From assembly GCF_963676685.1 (NCBI RefSeq), contig NC_092349.1, positions 36,252,293 to 36,316,292 of the forward strand: a stretch of DNA of 64,000 nucleotides. Direction: 5' to 3'. The notes below the pieces were generated by a model, which saw only the letters and a program-made list of their open reading frames with translations, searched no databases and was not told where the DNA came from. The stretch is from Mytilus edulis. Taxonomy: Eukaryota; Mollusca; Bivalvia; Mytilida; Mytilidae. Below are positions 1 through 11,435 of the stretch, in pieces. How positions within the stretch are numbered: the stretch's first letter is position 1; each line of letters begins with the position of its first letter. Made by a program: the position numbers and the translations under genes.

Positions 1-2
1 TC

Positions 3-986
3 CCTCATGACTTAGGAATTACAGCCGTAAAATATTGGTTAGAAAATACGGAAAACGTCATTGAAAACAGATTAACAAAAGAATTTATCCTTGCGTCTTT
101 GAAACTTATACTAGAAAGAAATATTTTTTACTTTAACGGAACATACTATCATCAGAAAAAAGGAACAGCTATGGGTACTAAAATGGCGCCTTCATATGCC
201 ACTTTGGTATTTGGATATTTGGAACAATTATACGAAAAAATGAGTGACAAGTACGGAAATGAATTTGCCATTTACATACGTCAAAACTGGAAACGATTTC
301 TTGACGATTGTTTTATAATTTGGAATTCGGATATATCTGTCTCAGATTATCATTTTGATTTTAATTCTTTAAATCCATATATTCGTTTCACTTTTAACAG
401 AAATGTCAGGGAAATGCCGTTTTTGGATATTTTGGTCATTATACTAATAACGGAGGAAAATAAGATTGTCACAGATATCTTCTCTAACGACACTGATACA
501 CATATGTATTTAAATTTTTACTCAAACCATCCAAAACATGTAAAATTAAATATACCTTTTAATCTAGCATCAAGAATAATCACTATTACAAGTACAGACA
601 TATTACGCAATAAAAGACTGGAAGAATTAAAAAAATATTTAAAGAAGCAACACTACCCGGAACAAGTAATAAATTACGGACTTCAAAAGGCACTGACAAA
701 AGGACCAATTGTTACAGAATCACGGCGATCCGAAACTACTGAGGAATCATCGAACAATTTAAACAAAATTATTCCGTTTGTCACAACTTATAATCCGCGA
801 GATTATGACATATTTAGTTTCATGCGACAAATTGAAACAAATTTACACAAAAGTGAAAGAATGGACAAAGTCTTACAGAAAAAGAAGATTATCAACAGCA
901 AAAGACAGTCGAAAAGTCTGAAACGATATTTAACATCTTCAAAATTTGACTTTAATGAAACTGTGGCAATTGTAAAAAAAATGTAA
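3..986 (+). pseudogene. Penelope-like element reverse transcriptase, 5' end cut by window
   Basis: The frame is open from the left edge of the window to a stop at 984-986. The protein has retroelement reverse-transcriptase motifs: the substrate-binding GTAMGTKMAPSYA block and the catalytic RFLDDCF block with both aspartates, followed by the FLDILV primer-grip region. Such an RT followed by a GIY-YIG nuclease defines Penelope-like elements (established knowledge). The RT primes cDNA synthesis at chromosomal nicks. Here it ends in an A8 run (974-981) where one extra base pushes the nuclease into another frame, so this copy is probably inactive. No ATG is needed near position 99; coding sequence continues upstream of the window. 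Family assignment within Penelope-like elements is not possible by eye. Confidence 0.8.
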
Positions 987-1353
987 CGATAAACGATGTA
1001 TGACTTGTCCAAATTTAATAGAAGGAAATTCAATTTATTTCAAAAATGGAAAGCATTTTACTGTTCAGCAAAATATGTCTTGTAAAAGTTCAAACGTCAT
1101 CTATTCTATCATATGTTCAAATTGTGAGGAATTCTATGTTGGAGAGACAAAAAATGAACTGCGGACTAGAATGACTTTACATAGACAGCAAACCAACCAT
1201 GAAGATTTAACACTCATCAGGGCAAACGACCATTTCCATCGTTGTTCTAATGGACGATTTAATATATTTCCATTGTATATGGTCAATCGTCAAAATGATT
1301 TTCTCCGGAGGAAGAAAGAAGAATTATTCATAACATTCTCAACCCGGGATTAA
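982..1353 (+). pseudogene. GIY-YIG endonuclease part of the Penelope-like element
   Basis: This is the downstream frame of the same element. It opens with a cysteine cluster (C-x5-C-x2-C, from 982), then an IYSI..FYVGET block that matches the GIY-YIG core. LRTRMTLHR supplies the usual arginine and RRKKEELFI the usual glutamate. In this family the nuclease nicks target DNA for target-primed reverse transcription. A second frameshift lies near 1330-1340: the last residues before the stop at 1351-1353 are out of frame with a plausible continuation in another frame. Together with the A8 frameshift upstream this marks a dead copy. The link between the two parts is seen directly from adjacency and phase; the mechanism is family knowledge. 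Confidence 0.78.
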
Positions 1354-1894
1354 ATGATAAATGATATTCTAATTTTAACGTAACATTTTAAAGTGTTAAA
1401 ATGACATTAGTAGTCTCCCTTGTATTTGTTAACGTCATACTATTGTTAACGTCAATCAATTGTTTTATTTATATACAAGTCACATTACCTGAAGATCTGC
1501 GGAAGCAGTGAAAGTACTAGTAAAAAAGTGATGCATTGAAACCGTTATTATCTTTTAATAATTTTCTTATATAAATATATATAAACTCATACAGAGCAAA
1601 TTTATATGTAAGAATGATTTTCCTCAAAAGTGGTATTTAATTATTCTCACATTTAATTCTATTACTAGAATTCACCAAAGGAAATATAACATTGCAGTTG
1701 CATAAGCTGTTAACAAACTGATTTTCCGGCGATTTATCTTCACGATTTCTTACTTTGTTGATTTGATATATTCGAACTATTGACTATATTCGTAAAAGTA
1801 TAAAAAATAAATTGGTATACAGTATTCTCTTTTTACACTTATTCTGCAAAACATTTTTTTAACAAACAAAAATAAATAAAAGTTTTGCTAAAGG
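1354..1894. other. non-coding, probable 3' tail of the Penelope-like element
   Basis: This AT-rich stretch has no supportable ORF. Its first part probably is the 3' untranslated tail of the retroelement; the exact end is not visible. Confidence 0.35.
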
Positions 1895-2125
1895 TCAATT
1901 GATGGTTTACCGCCTCGTAGGTTTTGTGGTAGCGTGGTATGTGGGAGGTTGTGGGTTTTAATCCTCGGCCGGGTCGAACCAAAGCATTCTTAGTTGGAAA
2001 AGCAACGACTGGTCGGCTCGTAGACAGAATATGTCCGGGTAGTATCATGGTTGGGCCTTTTATAGCCGACTTTACGTACGGTATGATTTTTTCCTCATTA
2101 TTACTTACTACCACTTTATTTTAAC
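1895..2125 (+). repeat. tRNA-derived SINE, diverged
   Basis: The head (about 1904-1985) resembles a tRNA promoter: an A-box-like TGTGGTAGCGTGG stretch and, about 30 bp on, a decayed B-box (GTGGGTTTTAATCC instead of GGTTCGAATCC). The GGCCGGGTCGAACC segment and the downstream body match a SINE I recall as common in bivalves. Open frames on both strands here are by-products of the repeat. Confidence 0.5.
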
Positions 2126-2177
2126 TCGGGTGGATATTTATTCAGCTAAGTCTTGATGATCCAACTAGAGTGTGACG

Positions 2178-2435
2178 TCAAGGCATATTTGTAAGAGTAT
2201 AAGTACAAACAACATGATTAAACCACAAACATTTTGGCTTTAGTAACAAAGCATAAGCACAACCTATTACTAACAACACTACCGTAAATACTATAGAATC
2301 TGAATAACAGATAGCCTTCCAAATGCTTGCTTTTGCTATTGTGAACTGCAAATTTTCATCCACGATTCCGATTGCCATTGCAATGCAACATTTTCTGTCC
2401 TTAAAGAGCCCCAGATTGTGAAGGGAAATTGTCAT
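2178..2435 (-). CDS. small ORF, possible single-pass membrane protein or exon
   Basis: This is an unrecognised 85-codon ORF starting with an ATG on the minus strand. Residues about 48-68 form a hydrophobic helix (SIVFTVVLLVIGCAYALLL), preceded by a polar N-terminal half with several lysines and aspartates. Base composition is less AT-biased than the flanks, which favours coding. No clear splice acceptor precedes the ATG; a GTTTGT donor-like site lies inside the C-terminal part. It may be an exon remnant, a small membrane protein, or chance. No function is proposed. Confidence 0.22.
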   Translation of the reverse strand: MTISLHNLGLFKDRKCCIAMAIGIVDENLQFTIAKASIWKAICYSDSIVFTVVLLVIGCAYALLLKPKCLWFNHVVCTYTLTNMP

Positions 2436-2711
2436 TTAACAAACAAAACAACAAAAAGAGTACCAGCTGTAGCTTTCAAATGCAATATGTATGAAAGAGA
2501 TAAAAATCATCTAGAATTACTAAATCAAAATCTTTTGCATTTATTATACTGAATGCACCACTACTAATTTAAGTCGTGCAATTCAATTAAATACAATTAT
2601 AATGATAACATCTAGAATGACTACACCTTCTGTAGTTACTTGTATTTAATCAGGACAAAAGATAAAGTGTTACAGCTGCAGTATAAATTAAGTTAGACAT
2701 ATAATTATATA

Positions 2712-3455
2712 TATCTATAATACTAAAATTACGAGGTCCAATTTGTTAGCCGTCATCACGTAAAAACGACGAATCACAGAATTCAACTTTGTATATAACT
2801 AATATAGTGCAAAGGTGTAGATTAAAAATTACACCACTCCAGGCCCTTTTGTTTTCCACGTAATTAATATTGCCAATAATTAAGAAGTTCCGGGTCGAGT
2901 CCGCTACCGATACCAATAGTATATTCACCTGTTACCTATGACCTTATCTGTACGTTCCGCATCTGACAGGCGCACCACCAAACGTTGTATTCAGGATTAA
3001 TATGCTATACACACGGGTCATAACCACAGGGTTGACACTACTAAATTGTCAAATTGTTACCGATGGTAGTATTTTAATCAGTAAGACTTTCTAAGATAAC
3101 AATACGAATACTAAAAATCTGGACTAAAAATAAGGCGTATAGGTACAGTTTTCAATTTGTTAGTGGGCATGACGTAAAACAGCGAAGCAAAGAATTCCAC
3201 TTTATTTATAACTTATATAGGACAATGCTGTTGATTAAAAAATACTCCTTTCCAGGACCTTTTGTTTTCTAAATTATTAATATTATTGTTTCAGTTCGAC
3301 GGGTTCAAACAGAAAGACTTGAAAGCAGAGAAATACTGTGTATCTTATAATCGGCATGACTTTATCAGATGACAATACTAATACTAAAAGAAGGCTTGCG
3401 CATAGTTATATACTTTAATTCAGTCACGGACCCGTGATATCACGGGTTTGTTCTA
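2712..3455 (+). repeat. dispersed repeat with two diverged internal copies
   Basis: Two related segments lie about 430 bp apart (2716-2980 and 3110-3420). Both read CAATTTGTTAG, then a TGACGTAAA or CACGTAAAA block, an AATTC-ACTTT block, and CCTTTTGTTTTC. The block ends in a palindromic CCCGTGATATCACGGG at about 3430-3445. I recall this as an abundant mussel repeat. Confidence 0.55.
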
Positions 3456-3591
3456 GTATATTATATTTAGAAAAACTACGCCTTTTGCACGTATATGTTA
3501 TTTGATCAGGGTTCCAGCTGCTGTTTAAAATAGATAAACTATATACATCTAGAATAACTACGCTAACTGCATTTAAAAATATTTCATCAGA

Positions 3592-5330
3592 ATGAAAGTA
3601 ATTCCCTTTATTTGTGTCTTTCTATGCTTTGGTAGAGGTAAGAAGTTAAGATTTAATTCAAAGCAACTTCATTAGGAGATTAATAATAAAATGTTATGAA
3701 TAAAAGGAATTTGGGTAATACTCTAATGAGACAGCAACCCAATGACACAAAGCTACCAAAAAGATGTATATATACTATAATAAACGAATTTATTGTTTTT
3801 TGTTGTTGCCTTAATGTTTAGTGGAAACAGTTAACGAATACACGACGAGAACAAAGTAAATAATAAATATTTGACAAAGGAGTACGGACATTCAGGTCCA
3901 GGCTTTGGTCCAATAGACATCAAGATTTTAATATCTATATTCAATTTGCACATGTTATAGTGAAATCTATAATACTTGTTTTGTTTTTTTGTTAGGAGTA
4001 CGAGTAAAATAATACTATCTCAGAGTCAGAAAATATGAGTAGTATTCATATCTTCCTGCAGACATTTACCTTGTGAGCTAGCTTGTTATAGATATAGATA
4101 TTTATGACAAATAAGTAAGGACATTAAGGTCAAGGCTTGGGTCCAATAAAAATTTAGATTTTTAGATCTATATTCAATTTGCACATGGTATAGTGAAATT
4201 AATAAAATTTTGTATTTCCTGCTAATCTGCTCTTATGAGTAAGAGCATAAAATGATATCTAGGAGTAAAAGTAATAGACCTTTTCAACATCTATCGACAC
4301 CTACAGTTGAGAACGACTACGACAGGTAAAATATGAGGGGTTGTCTCAAAAGTTAAAAAAAAATTAAATCATTATTGATTTTATTGCTTTCATTGACAAT
4401 GATAGAACTTTCCTACACAGTCCAAATAACATGGATTGTTTTTTAATTTATTATAAAGAAAATGATGGACTTTAAGTCACATTTCATCTTTTTAGACGTT
4501 GAGCTTCTAGCTGTCCTGGTGGAATTTGGAAAATGAAAAGAACAAAGCATGATTAATTGTAGTTGATATTTAATTAAACAATGTTTTATGTCTGTTGACA
4601 AGGGCGGCACATGTTTCCACAATGTCAGTTAGTTTTGGCCTTGCGTGCCTCCATAATGTACAGAATACTTTGTATATTTTCAATTCACCAATTTGGTGTT
4701 CCACTTGAATTCTGTATTCACCAATCACGCGATTAAATTTTCTGCTCTTTCTCTCAAATGTTATGGCTTACGATTAATATGAGGTGTTGTAAATGGTGTA
4801 ACTAAAGGATGACGATTTGGATAAACTTTGTCTCTAAGGAGAACACAGTCACCCGGGAAATGCAGCGGATTATTTCTCCCTATTTTGATTCAAAACCTCT
4901 CTTATGTATGGTCATAGATGAGATACAAAAAAAAATCTTCTTAAGTACGAAAAAACTTGAATAAGGTACAAAACTTTGTTCCGGAAATTTGATATAGAGA
5001 AATAAATTCTGACCCGATGAAAACAAAACAAAATATAGCAATGACAGTGTATAGATAAAATAAACGAAATTTGATCAACTTCTTGTAAGAAACTCAAAGG
5101 TCTTTTTCAGGAACGGGGGAAGGACACTATGACGAAGGGACAAGGTATGTTGTTCTCGGGACATCAGCCGCCGATCTCTAAACCCCTGCTTAGCACTGTC
5201 CATATTGATTTTGCAATGTCAACAAGCTCTAAGTATTAACTAACAATTTGAAATATAAATTCCACACACAGGTATGTAAAAAAAATGCAATGCTTAAGAT
5301 GTTGTAACATTAAAACGAGAAGTCAATTAT
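3592..5330 (+). CDS. candidate spliced gene for a small secreted peptide
   Basis: Exon 1 (3592-3637) starts with ATG and encodes a hydrophobic signal-peptide-like stretch, MKVIPFICVFLCFGR, then a consensus donor (GAG then GTAAGA), phase 1. Exon 2 (5111-5144) follows a good acceptor (GGTCTTTTTCAG), keeps that phase, adds GTGEGHYDEGT and ends at a GTATGT donor. A possible exon 3 starts at about 5273 after CCACACACAG. It continues in phase with a short basic, cysteine-bearing tail (QCLRCC) to a stop near 5382. Exon 3 is the weakest part, because its own first bases also look like a donor. The product would be about 60 residues and secreted. I do not recognise the family. Splicing is inferred from sequence only. 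Confidence 0.32.
3880..4260 (+). repeat. diverged two-copy tandem repeat, period about 233 bp
   Basis: A GGACATTCAGGTCCAGGCTT segment at about 3886 recurs as GGACATTAAGGTCAAGGCTT at 4119. Both are followed by a shared CTATATTCAATTTGCACATG stretch. A CTTCCTGCAGACATTTACC segment at about 4053 is also repeated near 6005. Confidence 0.5.
4261..5100. other. no gene seen
   Basis: AT-rich sequence, partly the intron of the candidate peptide gene. A short segment at 4270-4300 matches the reverse complement of about 5940-5990. Confidence 0.4.
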
Positions 5331-5382
5331 ATTTTTTTTCTTCAAAATTTACTCATGAAAAACATCAACTCTAACAAAATAT

Positions 5383-6110
5383 CTTGAAGCGGAGAAGTCC
5401 GCCGTTGATAAAAAAAAATTAGATGTGATATTTTCAAGTTCCTTAGACCTACAAAATCAATATGTGATTATCCCTCCAGAAATTGAATATGTACATCAAC
5501 TAAGGTGAAGATAGGTTGAAAAATACCAATTTGGTCGTGTTCACAAGTGTGATACGGACGTACGGACAGTCCAGTAATTATTTTTCATAAATTTTGGAAA
5601 ATTTCATAAAAGCTTTTACACCAACAAATTAATCGTTACTTGCATGCGGCAAATATTTGGTAAAGGACTCACATAATCATAAAATTGAAGAGAAAGCGGA
5701 TCAGGATGCAGAATGGTTGCTGTATTTGTTTTAATCAATTCAACATGAAATGTCGTGTAAATATACATACAAAATTAAAATATTATATGACAGAGACAAA
5801 TATTTATTTATTTATTTGGTTGATATATATTCTGAAGCTATATAGTCAAGACAGTATATAACCGCCAATCCAATATGTTACGTATTGGTAATCATGATGG
5901 TTCTTGTCTTTGAGACGACCCATCCATTTTACCTGTAAACTGTAGGTGTCATTAGTCGGTGTCGAGAGATGTTGAAAAGGTCTATTATGAGTAGTGTTAT
6001 ATATCTTCCTACAGACATTTAACTTGTGAGGTAGCATCTTGAAAATATATCTCAGTGTTTCAGTTTAGTATAAAGATTAGAAGAATATATTTAAATCTCA
6101 TTAACATATT
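5383..6110. other. no gene seen; short repeat fragments
   Basis: 5846-6037 holds a 63-codon minus-strand frame that overlaps a segment shared with 4040-4300. It is probably repeat-derived. Confidence 0.35.
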
Positions 6111-6119
6111 ATTGTTTAG

Positions 6120-6767
6120 ATAACTACGTAATGTTTAATACTCGAAGTTGAAAAGCCACCAGTTAAACAATCGCTCAAAAAGGTATTACATTGGCTACAA
6201 TGCAATACTGTGATTTCCCAGTGAAACAAAAACCAATAATTTCACTCCATCGACGTCATGCAACTTTGGGTGTGACAGTTGTCCAAACATTGCCTATTAC
6301 GTTGCATCAAAACGAATTAAAAACGCGTTGAAAAAATATAGTTCCTATAATTTTCTACTTTATTTCAATTAATATAAGTCCATGGTCAATATTATAAAAA
6401 AATTACTAATTTAAGAATTGAAATATCGAAAAATATTCAACTCGTGACCGAACAACACGGATAATTGACTCATGCGATACGCGCATTCGTGAATCAATTT
6501 GTTGTTCGGTCCCTCTTTGAATGGTTTTCTATATTTGAATACTTGGATTAGTTTTTCTATAATTCTATTTCCCCTTTTATAAAAGTAGATAGCTGGTTTT
6601 ATGGCAATTTTCCAATATGTACAAAATAAACCTTCTCAAATAGGTGTAGAAGGTTTATTATTCTTGGAATGAAAGGATAGGTTATCGGAACGAGACTGTG
6701 CTGAAATGAAAGGACGATCAAACATTTTTGTTTATTAATCCAGTTTTATTTAACCTAACGATTTCTT
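6120..6767 (+). other. profilin upstream/intron segment, duplicated elsewhere
   Basis: 6120-6515 is similar in the same orientation to about 11070-11435. 6480-6560 is similar in inverted orientation to about 10970-11035. The last bases (TTTCTTTTGACAG, ending at 6774) look like a splice acceptor just before the profilin frame. Confidence 0.5.
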
Positions 6768-6774
6768 TTGACAG

Positions 6775-7208
6775 TGCTTCTCCAGAGCTGGGATGCTTTT
6801 ATAGACAACTTGATAGCACATTCACGTGATGCTAGGGGTTTCGAGCATATGGACAAAGCATGTATTATAGGTCTCGATGGTGGAGCAAAATGGACGACAG
6901 ATAGTCATCAAAAAGCGTTAAAACTATCTTTGAATGAGGCTAGTACAATTGCAAAAGTCTTCAAACGCAGGGATTTTACCCCATTCATGGACAATGGTAT
7001 TTATGCTGAAGGAGTAAAGTATAAGTACTTACAAGTAGATCTGGACAATAAAATAGTTTTTGCCAAAAAGGAGGGGAATGGTGCGTTGACATTACAAAGA
7101 TCTAAAACTGCTATCGTTATCGCTCATACTAAAGAAGGAAGTCAGCAAAAATTTACAAATAAAGCTGTCAGGGACATCGCAGAATATTTAGAATCGTTGG
7201 GGATGTAA
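6775..7208 (+). CDS. profilin, near full-length copy lacking a start codon
   Basis: Profilin binds actin monomers, proline-rich ligands and phosphoinositides in the cytoplasm. The frame carries the N-terminal SWDAFIDNL helix, the CIIGLDGGAKWTT block, FTPFMDNGI, SKTAIVIAHTKEG and the C-terminal helix ending YLESLGM. From the SWD motif it is about 140 residues, the normal profilin length. The expected Met-Ser start is absent: the codon before SWD reads CAG, not ATG, and no in-frame ATG occurs before residue ~28 of the fold. A splice acceptor ends just before this exon. Either an upstream exon supplies the start or this copy is a pseudogene with an otherwise intact frame. The stop overlaps an AATAAA (7207-7212). 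A decayed inverted copy lies at 10404-10838. Confidence 0.85.
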
Positions 7209-8375
7209 TAAATCATACAACATTCGTTCACGAATGAATTAGATACATTTCAAATACATACATTAATCATGTTAATACTTACGTTATCTTCAATAAATAA
7301 CACAAAATATGAATTTTGTCTTATTGTAAAAACATACAGATTTACCACTAACTTTTTTAAAACGCCATACAAAGTTATTTCTTCGTTCAACACTAGAGGC
7401 AATCATGCACACACTCCTTATAGGCAGATTTCAACCCCGATTTAATGAAGTATTTGATATACAGGTGATCAGCGTTAGTCTTAAAAAAAAGAAACCACGA
7501 GTCCGGAGGGCTTGTTTAATATATCAACGAACTAACGATTATCTATTATGTTTTCGTATTTCACCTATTGTTGTGACGACTTTTTCAAATTAAAGTTCTT
7601 TTCTAAATTATAACCTATGGGTAGTGAAAGAGAAAAGCCACTTAATTGTTGGAAAAATTCACTTGCACTACTATTCATTAGACGTATACAGTCACGTTGA
7701 TAGTTTTAATAAGGACGAAAATCAATACAAAATTGTCAGTGTATGTGAAGTGCGGATCCTAAAATACCATTTTCACTGTATATGCCATGCATTTCTGATG
7801 TAGAATGGTAAATAAACAGACGAAAAAATTATGATTTTTGAAGAAAATTGTTCACATGTACTATATTTAGTAATAAATAATACAAGTTATACAAAATAAG
7901 AGATGGGAACGGGTTTTTAACGCGCCGAGAGCCATCCATACGTGAAATATATACCGAAATAGGTGAATATTTAGGACGTTTTACGAACAAATCGTGCAGG
8001 TGATTAAAAATTAGCAGGAAAGATGTAGTTGCAAAAAAATATTCATTACAACACAATTATTAATATTGCATAACGTAGGATAGCTTTTGTTATTCAGTTT
8101 GCCTAACTTGTATTGAATTCCACTATGATGCTATCTTTATACGAGTCATGTTTACTGTTGAATACTGATACTTTACTTTCATTTTCACTGTAGAGCGATT
8201 CATTAGTATTTTATATGTGGTGCATTTTCACTGTATAAATTTTATTAATTTTTATGCATTGAATACCAAATTTAGCCAACTTGCACAAACAATAATTAAA
8301 GTAAGAAAAGGATTTGATAGTGCTGACTTTGAGATGAAAAGTTTGATTGAACACTCCAATAAATTCAATAGAATT
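7209..8375. other. no gene seen
   Basis: AT-rich sequence with only short chance frames on both strands. Confidence 0.4.
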
Positions 8376-8600
8376 AATATTTCAAATAAAACACATCGTT
8401 GTCATAATATAACAATATGTGGATCATTTCAGAGTGGAAAGTGTTTTTAGATTAATGCAAAATATTTTCAAATGCATGCCAATTTGATAAAATTCATGTT
8501 TCTGCAGTAGTCATTATACGCATGTGCAAACAAATTTTATCATTGGATTTCGAGTATGGGTCTATTTACCAATCACAAGAAGTATGTCATAAAAATTTTC
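8376..8600 (+). repeat. segment duplicated at 17820-18030
   Basis: Both places share AAATGCATGCCAATTTGATA, then AATTCAT, a TACGCA-GTGCAAA block and AGAAG-ATGTCAT. The copy at 17.8 kb lies just past the unidentified four-exon gene. Confidence 0.5.
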
Positions 8601-9571
8601 ATAATTCATCAGAATCTTTATTTAAAGTGTAGTTATATTTATCCAATGTATTGAAACTTCATCACTGAATACGCACATCTCGCATGTCTATCGAAATAGA
8701 ATGGGATAAAAGGGGATAAAAACAACAATACTTTCTAATATATTTTATAAATCACTTCTTGACCAATTTCAATGAGGTTTTGAAAGGTAGTGAAAAATAG
8801 TGATTGATTTTTTTTAAGCAAAGCAGCATTTAGGAGAAATTGATCAGAATAACGTGTGTGGGAAGTAAATCTTTACCGAGTTTATATCCCTGTAATATAC
8901 TCATACCATTTGGTTATTCATCTGCTAATCACACTGCTTTGAATTAAATATTAACGTCTTACCTTCACCAAAGCATAAAATAAAACAAGTTAAGAGAGCT
9001 CTTTTCATCCTGATGATATATTTTCAAATGAAGTAAGCAAAGGCTATTCTACATGTATATATTGTATCTATTTTAAACTTCAGCTTGAACCTTGATCAAA
9101 TAAAAGTTAAGTGCAAAATGCGTTTTCTTTAATGTATATAATTTAGACACATGGAAAAAAGTATTGCAACACCTTAATTTTTTAAAACTTAAAAAATCAG
9201 CCTCTTATTCTGGATTGAATATGATAAAATATTTGTAAAATAATATTGGAACGTAGTTAATGATAACATTGGCATTTAAACGAACAAAAATGTATGAAAA
9301 AAAAATGTTTTATCTAATCAAAACAAAATGAAGTGTTTTTTTGTACAAAAAAATGCAATTTACAACTTTTACTGTATTTGAACTTTACAATGTCAGACAT
9401 TTCAAAATTAATCTTTAGATGATTGTTAACATCATGGTTGATCGATAAACGCCAAAGAATTAGTACTTTGTGCGCAGTCTCAATTCAAACATATGTAATA
9501 AACTATGGGTTGAAAAGGGTTTGTGCATGGTTACCTCTTTTCTGGACGAAGCAATTACTTTGTATTAAAAC
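8601..9571. other. no gene seen
   Basis: AT-rich sequence; nothing recognisable apart from homopolymers. Confidence 0.35.
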
Positions 9572-10310
9572 TAGAGGCTCTCGAGAGCCTGTATCGCTCA
9601 ACTGACTCTACTTGGGTTTTTGAAATCATATAAAAAAAGATAAAATTTAGTTTGATATTGCATTCCATTCTGTTGTTTTCTAAAAGAAGACATGTGTATG
9701 TATTTCTCATGGGGTCCTTTGTTAAACTAAGTCCCCCGCTATCGGTCATCTTGGATGATGGATCGGCTACAAAGTAACAACACTTGGTCAGCATCTCATA
9801 AGGAACATTCATGCTATGTTTGGTTTCATTCCATTCAGTGGTTCTCTAAAAGAAGAAATTTGTATGTATTCCCCATAGGGTACTATGTTAAACTAAGTTC
9901 CCCCACTGGCACCCACTTTGGATGTTGGATCGGCGACAAAGTAACAACACTTGGTCAGCATCTCATTAGGAACATTCATGCTATGTTTGGTTTCATTCCA
10001 TTCAGTGGTTCTCTAAAAGAAGACATTTGTATATATTTAATTTCCCATAGAGTCCTATGTTAAACTAAGTGCCCCCGCTGGTGGCCATCTTGGATGATGG
10101 ATCGGCTTCAAACTAACAACACTTGGTCAGCCCCTCATAAGGAACATTTATCCTATGTTTGGTTTCATTTCATTCAGTGGTTCTCTAGAAGAAGCTCAAA
10201 ATGTAAAAAGGTAACGACCAAGACGGACGACGACGGGGACGACGGACGCCAAGGGATGAAAAAAGCTGACTTGTCCCTTCGGGCCAAGTGAGCTAAAAAA
10301 AGTAAGCACC
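9572..10310 (+). repeat. mollusc dispersed repeat with internal ~170-bp tandem units
   Basis: The element starts AGAGGCTCTCGAGAGCCTGT and ends with a GCTGACTTGTCCCTTCGGGC then CAAGTGAGCTAAAAA motif. I recall both ends as a very common bivalve repeat. Inside, a unit beginning TTGGATGATGGATCGGC recurs at 9752, 9919 and 10091 (periods 167 and 172), with a partial unit before the first. Open frames here only reflect the repeat. Confidence 0.65.
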
Positions 10311-10403
10311 GGTATATTTTACCATAAAACAAGTAAGTATTAACCTGATTAAATCATATATAAGAAATATGGATTCATTCGTTAACAAATGTTGTATGAT
10401 TTA

Positions 10404-10838
10404 TTACATGCCCGACGATTCTAAATATTGTGCGATAATACCGACAGTTCTATTTGAAATTCCTTGTTGCCCTCCTTCTTTAGTATTAGCGATAACGATA
10501 GCAGTTTTAGAACTTTGTAATGTCAATGTTCCCGCGCTTTTTGGCAAACACTATTTTACTGTCTTCTTGGCGTAGGAACTGATACTTTACTCCTTCGGCA
10601 TGTTCAGCATAAATACCATTATTAATGAATTGGGGGAAATCCTTTCGTTTCAAGACAGTTGCAATTGTGTAAGCCTCATTCAAAGATAGTCTTAACGCTT
10701 TTTGGTGACTATCCGTCGTCTATTTTGCTCCACCATCCAGACCTATAATACATGCTTTGTCTACATGCTCGAAACCACTAGCATCACGTAAATGACCTAT
10801 CAAATCGTCTATATAACCATCCCATCCATGACGAAGCA
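10404..10838 (-). pseudogene. profilin pseudogene, inverted relative to 6775-7208
   Basis: The minus strand carries a second profilin sequence ending in the same YLESSGM-type C-terminus and stop (10404-10406). It keeps the CIIGLDGGA block but has a stop where the following tryptophan should be. It also has a small in-frame insertion before the VKY segment (an extra Ala-Glu-His) and a frameshift in the KKRGN region. At the start, ATG is present but one base short of the SWD-equivalent frame. The same acceptor-like TTTCTTTTGACAG precedes it, so it is a genomic duplicate with intron sequence, not a processed retrocopy. The flanking segment (10970-11035) is inverted too, while the next one (11070-11435) is direct. 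Confidence 0.8.
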
Positions 10839-11069
10839 CTGTCAAAAGAAATCGCAAGGTGATATAAAACTGGATTAAATAAAAAATAATATTTTGATCT
10901 TGTACACATTGTAAGATTGCAATAGAATTAGTTATCTGATTTTGTAAATGAAGAAATAAAATTATATAGAAAAACTAATCCAAGAAAGCAAAGATAGAAA
11001 ACAATTCGACGAGGGACCAAACAATAAATTGACATATTATTGTTTGGATGATCATGCAATGTTTGCTAC

Positions 11070-11435
11070 TTGACATTATGCAGTCACCAGAAAAATGATC
11101 AATTAAAAATGTATTACATTGAATGCAATGAAATACAGTTATTCGCAGTGACATAAAAACTGAAAATTACTCCTCCAATGTTATGCGACAATGGATGTTA
11201 TCCAAACATTGCCTATGTCGTTCCATCAAAACGAATAGATAACGCCAAGATAAAATATAGTTCCTTCCATTATTTAGTTTGTGTCAATTTATATAATTCC
11301 ATAGTAAATGTTACAACTAAAAGTAACTATTCCAAGAATTGAAATGAGGAAATGTATTCATTTCCAGACCGAACAAGACTGATAATTTACTCATGCGGTA
11401 CACGTATTCGTGAATCAATTTATTGTTTGAATTAA
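11070..11435 (+). repeat. second copy of the profilin 5' flank, direct orientation
   Basis: This is similar to 6130-6510: both contain TCCAAACATTGCCTAT, CATCAAAACGAAT, ATATAGTTCCT, GAATTGAAAT and CGTATTCGTGAATCAATTT or close variants. It sits head-to-head with the inverted profilin pseudogene. Confidence 0.6.

Noticed and set aside
803-1033. Minus-strand frame over the retroelement
   Set aside because: It is antisense to the RT/GIY-YIG junction.
1839-2124. Frames on both strands around 1.8-2.1 kb
   Set aside because: They lie over a tRNA-derived SINE; proline/arginine-rich translation comes from the repeat.
9555-10291. Several frames of 60-102 codons
   Set aside because: They translate the ~170-bp tandem units of a dispersed repeat and repeat themselves accordingly.
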